A DNA stretch of 64,000 bases from Leptobrachium leishanense (Eukaryota; Chordata; Amphibia; Anura; Megophryidae): NCBI GenBank assembly GCA_009667805.1, contig CM019065.1, forward strand, positions 20,921,822 to 20,985,821, read 5' to 3'. The notes under the pieces were generated by a model. The model did not search any database. It was not told the DNA's origin and saw only the letters and a list, made by a program, of their open reading frames with translations. Both the position numbers and the translations under genes were made by a program. Shown one piece after another: positions 50,101 through 56,100 of this stretch (positions are counted from its first letter, which is position 1; each line of letters starts with the position of its first letter).

Positions 50101-53100
50101 GGATTATTCTGCCCATTCTTTCAGTCACTGTTGTAGCTACAGTGCTAATCTCGGTAGCGTGAAGGAAGCTTCACAACTCTACCACTCAAAGTCATTTTGC
50201 AAGGACCTTCTCCAGATCCCTGTGAGAGTGGTTGTGACTCCATTGCAGGCAGTAATGTATCCTCGCCGGAATCCAGTTGCATTGCGGCTGCATTTCTTAA
50301 GGCCGGAGAGAGTCCACTGGCTGCAGTTGCAAATTCTCGGCACTTAACTCCTCGGGAACCAGCTGACAGTGCCATCTATTTGCGGCAGGCAACAGTCTGT
50401 GTGGACCACACCTCGTTCTGTGCGGACCACATAGGACCTTGGCTCAGCAGCAAGCCCTACAACTGTGGTTGGTGTCTTCCACCTCCTCTTGTCATCCAGT
50501 TTGACTCTGACACTCTGTCCTGGGTAGAGTTCAGACAGAAGGTGCTCAGAGTGTCTCCTATCAAATTAGTATCTGTAGTTCTGCTTCGCCTCATCATCCC
50601 TCCTCCAAACAATCTCCGACTGAACATGGGAAGAAGGCTGGAACACACCCACCGAAGAAAGTGTGGTACGAATCTGTCTCCCCATCATCAACTGTGCTGG
50701 GCTACATCCAGTGGCCTGAATAGGAGTTCCCCTATAAGCCAGGGGGCCAAATAAGGATCTGGTTGTTTCAAAATGAACTTGGCAGTCTGAACTGCCCTCT
50801 CTGCCATCCCATAGGCCTGAGGGTAATGTGGACTGGAAGTAGAATGGAGGAAATCATAATCTCCAGTGAAGGACATGAACTCCATAGAAGCAAACTGCAT
50901 TCCATTGTCGCTCAGCAGCTCAGCCGGAACACTCCACCTGGAAAACATGCTCTTTAAGCATGTGATGATAGCCACGCTGGTCGTCTCAACCAACAGTGCA
51001 ATCTCAAAATACCTACAGCAGTACCCTCAACAACAAGATACCTTTTCTCCGTTAAACTCATATAAATCTGCATCAATCTTCTGCCAGGGGCCGTAGGCAG
51101 TGGTGTAGATATTAGAGGCTCCCTCCTTTGTGTAGGCCGACAGTCGCGGCAAAAGGCACATCTTGAAACATATTCCAGGATAGCAGTGCTGATCCCAGGC
51201 CACCACACTGCAGAGGCAGATCTTTCTCTACATTTAGAAATTCCCAATGACCATCATGAATGCGACTCAACATTTCCTGCCGCATACTGGCAGGTACAAC
51301 AATACGTCCTGAAACAGCACCAAACCGTCAAATTCAGTAAGGTGCGCTCTCTCTGCCTGTAAAGCCGGCTGGGTGGAGTAGAGATAACATCACTGCTCTG
51401 TGTTGAGAAAGCCTGTGGAGACATGGGTTCGATCCCAACGAGCACCTTTCCAGTAAGTGTCCTTGGGCAAGACACCTAACGGTACATACTCACTACCCAG
51501 GACATACTTGAAAATGAGAGAAATCTCAATGTATCCTTCCTGGTAAAATCCTTTCTCAAAAAAAAAAACGCACTCAGCAGCATCCATACTGCTTGGCTCT
51601 CAGGCCAGCCACTCTTTATGTACTCTACGACCTCTTGGAGATCAGTATCTAGGCGTGTCTCTCTCTTTATCTGCTCCAATCTCTATGAAGAGATGGACTT
51701 AGAAGTCAAGATTGAGTCCACGTACATTTTCGTGACTGATTCTGTCGATGACTCTTCAGCTGCAGCCAGCGGGAGCCTGGAGAGTGTATCTGCCACTACC
51801 AGTTGTTTCCTGGGCACGTGCACAGCCCGAACATTGAAGCTAAGTAGCTGTATCAGAAGTCTCTGGCATCTCAGAGGTGCCTTGTCAATGTCATAAGAGT
51901 CTATTAATGGAACTGGCGGCATGTGGTCAGTCTCCAGACTAAACCCTTCCAAGCACACCAGATATGGTTGAAAGCTCTCCCAGGCCCAAACTCCAGCCAG
52001 GCACTCTTTTTCTATCTGAGCATATTTCATCTCTGCCTCAGTTAGTGTATGAAAACAGTAGGCAATGGGTTGTAGTTTGCCATCATTCAGTTGCTGAAGG
52101 GCTGCTACTAGCCGGTAATTGCTAGCATCCGCACTAACCACAATCTGTTTAGAAGGGTCATAGAACCCCAGCACCGGGGCAGACCCCCAACATGTACTTG
52201 ACAAGTGCAATGGCCTCCTCCTGTGGAGGTCCCCAAATCCAAGCAATGTCCTTCTTCAACAATTCTGTATTAGGATGCAACACTGAAGACAGTTCCAGTA
52301 CAAACTTGCTCACATAATTCACAAGGCCCAGTACTTGTCTCAGCTCATTTAACATCGAAAGGGATTTTCAATTGCTCAATAGCGAGAACTTTACCAGCAT
52401 CTGGCTTAATACCATCTACGCTGATAATATGGCCAAAGTGGCACAGTTCTGTTTTTCCAAAGTGGCATTTATCTTTGCTCACTTTCAATCCTGACTCTCT
52501 TACCGGCTGCAGTACACACTGTAGTCGCTGATCGTGATCTTCTTGAGTGGAACCGTACACAAGGATGTCATCCATTACTACCACCGTGCCTCTCAGGACC
52601 AGGATCAAAGGAGTCGAAGATATCCCAAAGGGGAGTCTGCGGAAACAAAACCGATCCACTGGCGTAATGAAGGTAGTCACCTTACAGCTCTCTGGGTCGA
52701 GGGGTATCTGCAAGAAAACGCTGGAAGCATCAAGCGTGGAAAAGAATTTAGCCCCTGACAACTTTGGAGCTATATCTTCCAATGTCGGTATTACAAATCT
52801 CTCCCTCTTTACAGCCTCGTTCAGGCGTTTTAAGTCCACACAAATACAAACTTTCCCATTCTTCTTAGCAACAGTTACAGTAGGAGCACACCAGTCAGTA
52901 GCTTCAGTGACTTCCTCAATAACGCCCATAATCTTCATTCTCAAAAGTTCAGCTACAACTCGGGGAATAAGCAGGAATGGAATCCTATGGGGCGTAGCAA
53001 TACTGTACGGGATAGCATCAGTTTTTAAACTCTATCCGGACCGGCTCACAATTCAGCAGACCAAGCTCTCCAAACACGTCCTCTGTTATCTCGTGCACAC

Positions 53101-56100
53101 ACGCAACAAGGCCCAGGCTACAAGCTGCATTTACAGTATTATTATTAATATCCTTATTATCATTATTGTGTTTTTAGTCTGGTAATCAATTTGATACATT
53201 GTACAATATACTGAGGGTGGGGTGGTGTCTGGTGTCTGCTTCTGATTGAGATTTGAGAATTAATTTCCCTAAAACATCCTAATATGCTGCATTTAACTGG
53301 TGTTTGAAAAAAATCTAAAGCAATGTTATTTTTCACCTCGGGATTAAACATTCACAGGGTTATTCAGAGAGCGGTGAAAAGCAGGATAATAACTGGAGAA
53401 GTGAAAATTCTAGGTCAAAATAGTCAAACCAGAAAAATTCTCCCATTTATCTCACTTTCCAAATTGGCTATTTGGTCTAGATTGTTCTCTTCTCTTGCCA
53501 GTTCTCCTGGCTTTCACCTCTCTCTCAGGGTTGTCCAGAGAAAGGTTAAAACCAGGAGAATGGCAGGAAAAGAGAACAATCTGGACCAAATAGCCGATTT
53601 GGAAAGTGAGATAAGGCTAGGGTCAGACTAACGCATTTTTCGCAGCGACCGTCAAAAAGTGCGTCTGAACGCATTGCCGTATTTTTTCACGGATTACGCG
53701 AAAACGGTCATATGATGCGCATTTTTGTGCGGGATTTTTTACGGATCCAAACCAGGAAACTTTGGGTGTCTGGACGTTATGTTGGCCGGACATGAGCAGG
53801 GTCTGACGTCTCCAAATCACGCACACACACCGCTAGTGGACGCAGCGCACTCTGTACGTCCGTAAAAGCGGTTCTGCATTCTCGAAAAAATGCGTTCATT
53901 TTCCACTTGCGTTGCGCAGCCGGACTTTCGTGCGACCGTACTTCGTATTTTGGCCGTCATTGCCCGTCATTTGCTGCTAGTGTGGCCGTGATTAAGTGCG
54001 CCTAAACGCACGTTAAAAATTCACTAGTCTGACCCTAGCCTAAATGTGAGAATTTTTCTGGTTTGGCTATTTTGACTTAGAATTTTCCATTCTCCAGTCA
54101 TTCTCCTGCTCTTCACCGCTCTCTTAATAACCCTGACAGGGTTATTCAGAGAAAGGTGAAACTCAGGAGAATGACTGTAGAATGGAAAATTCTAGGTCAA
54201 AATAGCCGAACCAGAAAAATTCTCCCATTTATCTCACTTTCCAAATCGGCTTTTTGGTCTAGAAGTTTCCATTCTCCTGCTTTTCACCGCCAAGAAATCA
54301 GTAAACTTTTTCTGCGTGTCTCCTCTTTTCATACAGACTGTCGCCCCAAGCAGTTGTTTATGGATAGATTAAAGGAAAAGCATTTACCGTCATTTGAAAT
54401 GTCATTTTTTGGTTTTTACATATTTCTATACATCCTAGAAATCCGCCACTTCACGGGCTGGTTATGGGGACCTCCTAGGCACGATATTTGAAGGAATTTT
54501 TCATTTTTATTTTTAACCCTTATTTCATGGAAAACTCACTGTCCCTTTAAAAACATTTTTTTTTAAACTTTTTGTCCTTGTTTCCTGTCCCCCAGGGCAC
54601 TACCCGGACCCCCATACACCTTTTATGGCAAATATGTAGCATATATGCCCTCTTGGAGGGAACTCTAAAAACCCGAATTTTCAGCCCCATTGACTTGCAT
54701 GGGGGTTCGGGTTCGGGTCTGAACAAATGGGAAGTTCGGGTTCGGGCTCGAACCGAATTCGGGGTATGTTCAGCTCATCCCTACACAGGACCGGTGCTGC
54801 CTGTGAGAAAGCTTGAAGGCAAGAGTTGGCCGTGCACGTGTAGACAGATATCAGGAGGAGCTCACCTGCTGACCGGAGTTGTCTGGATGGGACGTTCTTG
54901 CATTTCTGCTCAATAGGTTGTAAGTGAGTCTGTAATACCTATGACGATTCTGTCTCTGATCTACTCCTCTTTCGCAGCACCAAACTCACAGAACTCTGCC
55001 AATTCAAACAGGCCGTGCACAATTGATTCCACTGATTCACCCACACACTGGGTGCGCTTGTGAAAACAGGCTCTCTCATGAATCACATTCCTCCTGGGCA
55101 CAAAATGGGCGCTGAGTTTATCCATGACTATCTCAAAGTCAAATTCTTCCCCCTCACGGAAAGTAAATGTAATTTACACAGACTCCACATCTTTCTCCAT
55201 AGAATATACAAGAGAATTAACCTGTACTTCACCGCTCTCCTAATCCAGCTTAGAAGCAATTCTGAAGCGTGCAAACCTCCGCTGCCAGGTAGACCATGCT
55301 GCAGGCTGGGAGAAATCAAAAGGCTCTGGTGGGGTGAACTTAGACATCGTCACATATCAAATTGGATGCGCAGGTAAGAACTTCTGACACCATGTAATGA
55401 GATCCAAGGAACTGCCACTAGAGCCGCCCCTTCCTCTGATGTCACTCCTGGCTCTAAGCACAGATTGACCTCATGGTAATAATTTTTTAGAAATCTGTTT
55501 AGATCCGTTTTTAATAATAATCAATACACTGCTTATAGCTATTCCTCAAGCTTCTCCGCTTTTATAGGAGAATAGGAAGCAAATCACTGATTCTGATTGG
55601 CTGCTGACACCTGTTTACCTTTCTTGAACTGCAACTCACAGTTGAGAAACTGGCTGTGTTGCTGTGCTCATCTTAAATACAAGTTCAAAATGGCCGCCTC
55701 AACACTACCAGATCTCTAAGAGTAATTACAACAAAACAAATCATAGCTTAGTTTGGGGGAAATAACATTGATCTGATGTGAATGGAATCTTTTATCCATA
55801 AAAAAACCCAGAAATGCTCGGCTTCTGCTACAATTACCTCAATTGTTCATATCTGAGTTCGCTCTGTGATCATGTTTCTTCTGCTCTGCCAGCCCAATAT
55901 CCCCACTGCTAGCAGGTATGAGGTGTTTGACCTCCTCCACTTTAAATATTTACTTGCAATCCATGAGGGGCATATATTTTACGAACTGAAAAATACGAGT
56001 CACCTGTGCCCATGTCTATAAGATACAGCAATATTTCTATATCTGATGTTTAGTATTTAACCCCATAGTGACCAGGCGATACCATTGTCAGTCTCAAAGA

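Larger units (their letters stand above)
49806..55462 (-). mobile_element. Second Ty3/gypsy element (ordinary RT-RNaseH-INT order)
   Basis: It lies in V2R intron 1, same strand as the gene, starting 141 bp from exon 2. Short LTRs (3' LTR 49806-49969; reduced 5' LTR 55393-55462) share TGAGATCCAAGGAAC and CTCTGATGTCACTCCTGGCT. Internal order on the minus strand is gag remnant, RT, RNase H, integrase. A SINE (51364-51568), palindromic MITEs with a Harbinger-like MITE (53355-54302) and a hAT fragment (54303-54782) interrupt it. The Mag/SURL-like affinity is an impression from LTR size and motifs. Confidence 0.85.
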
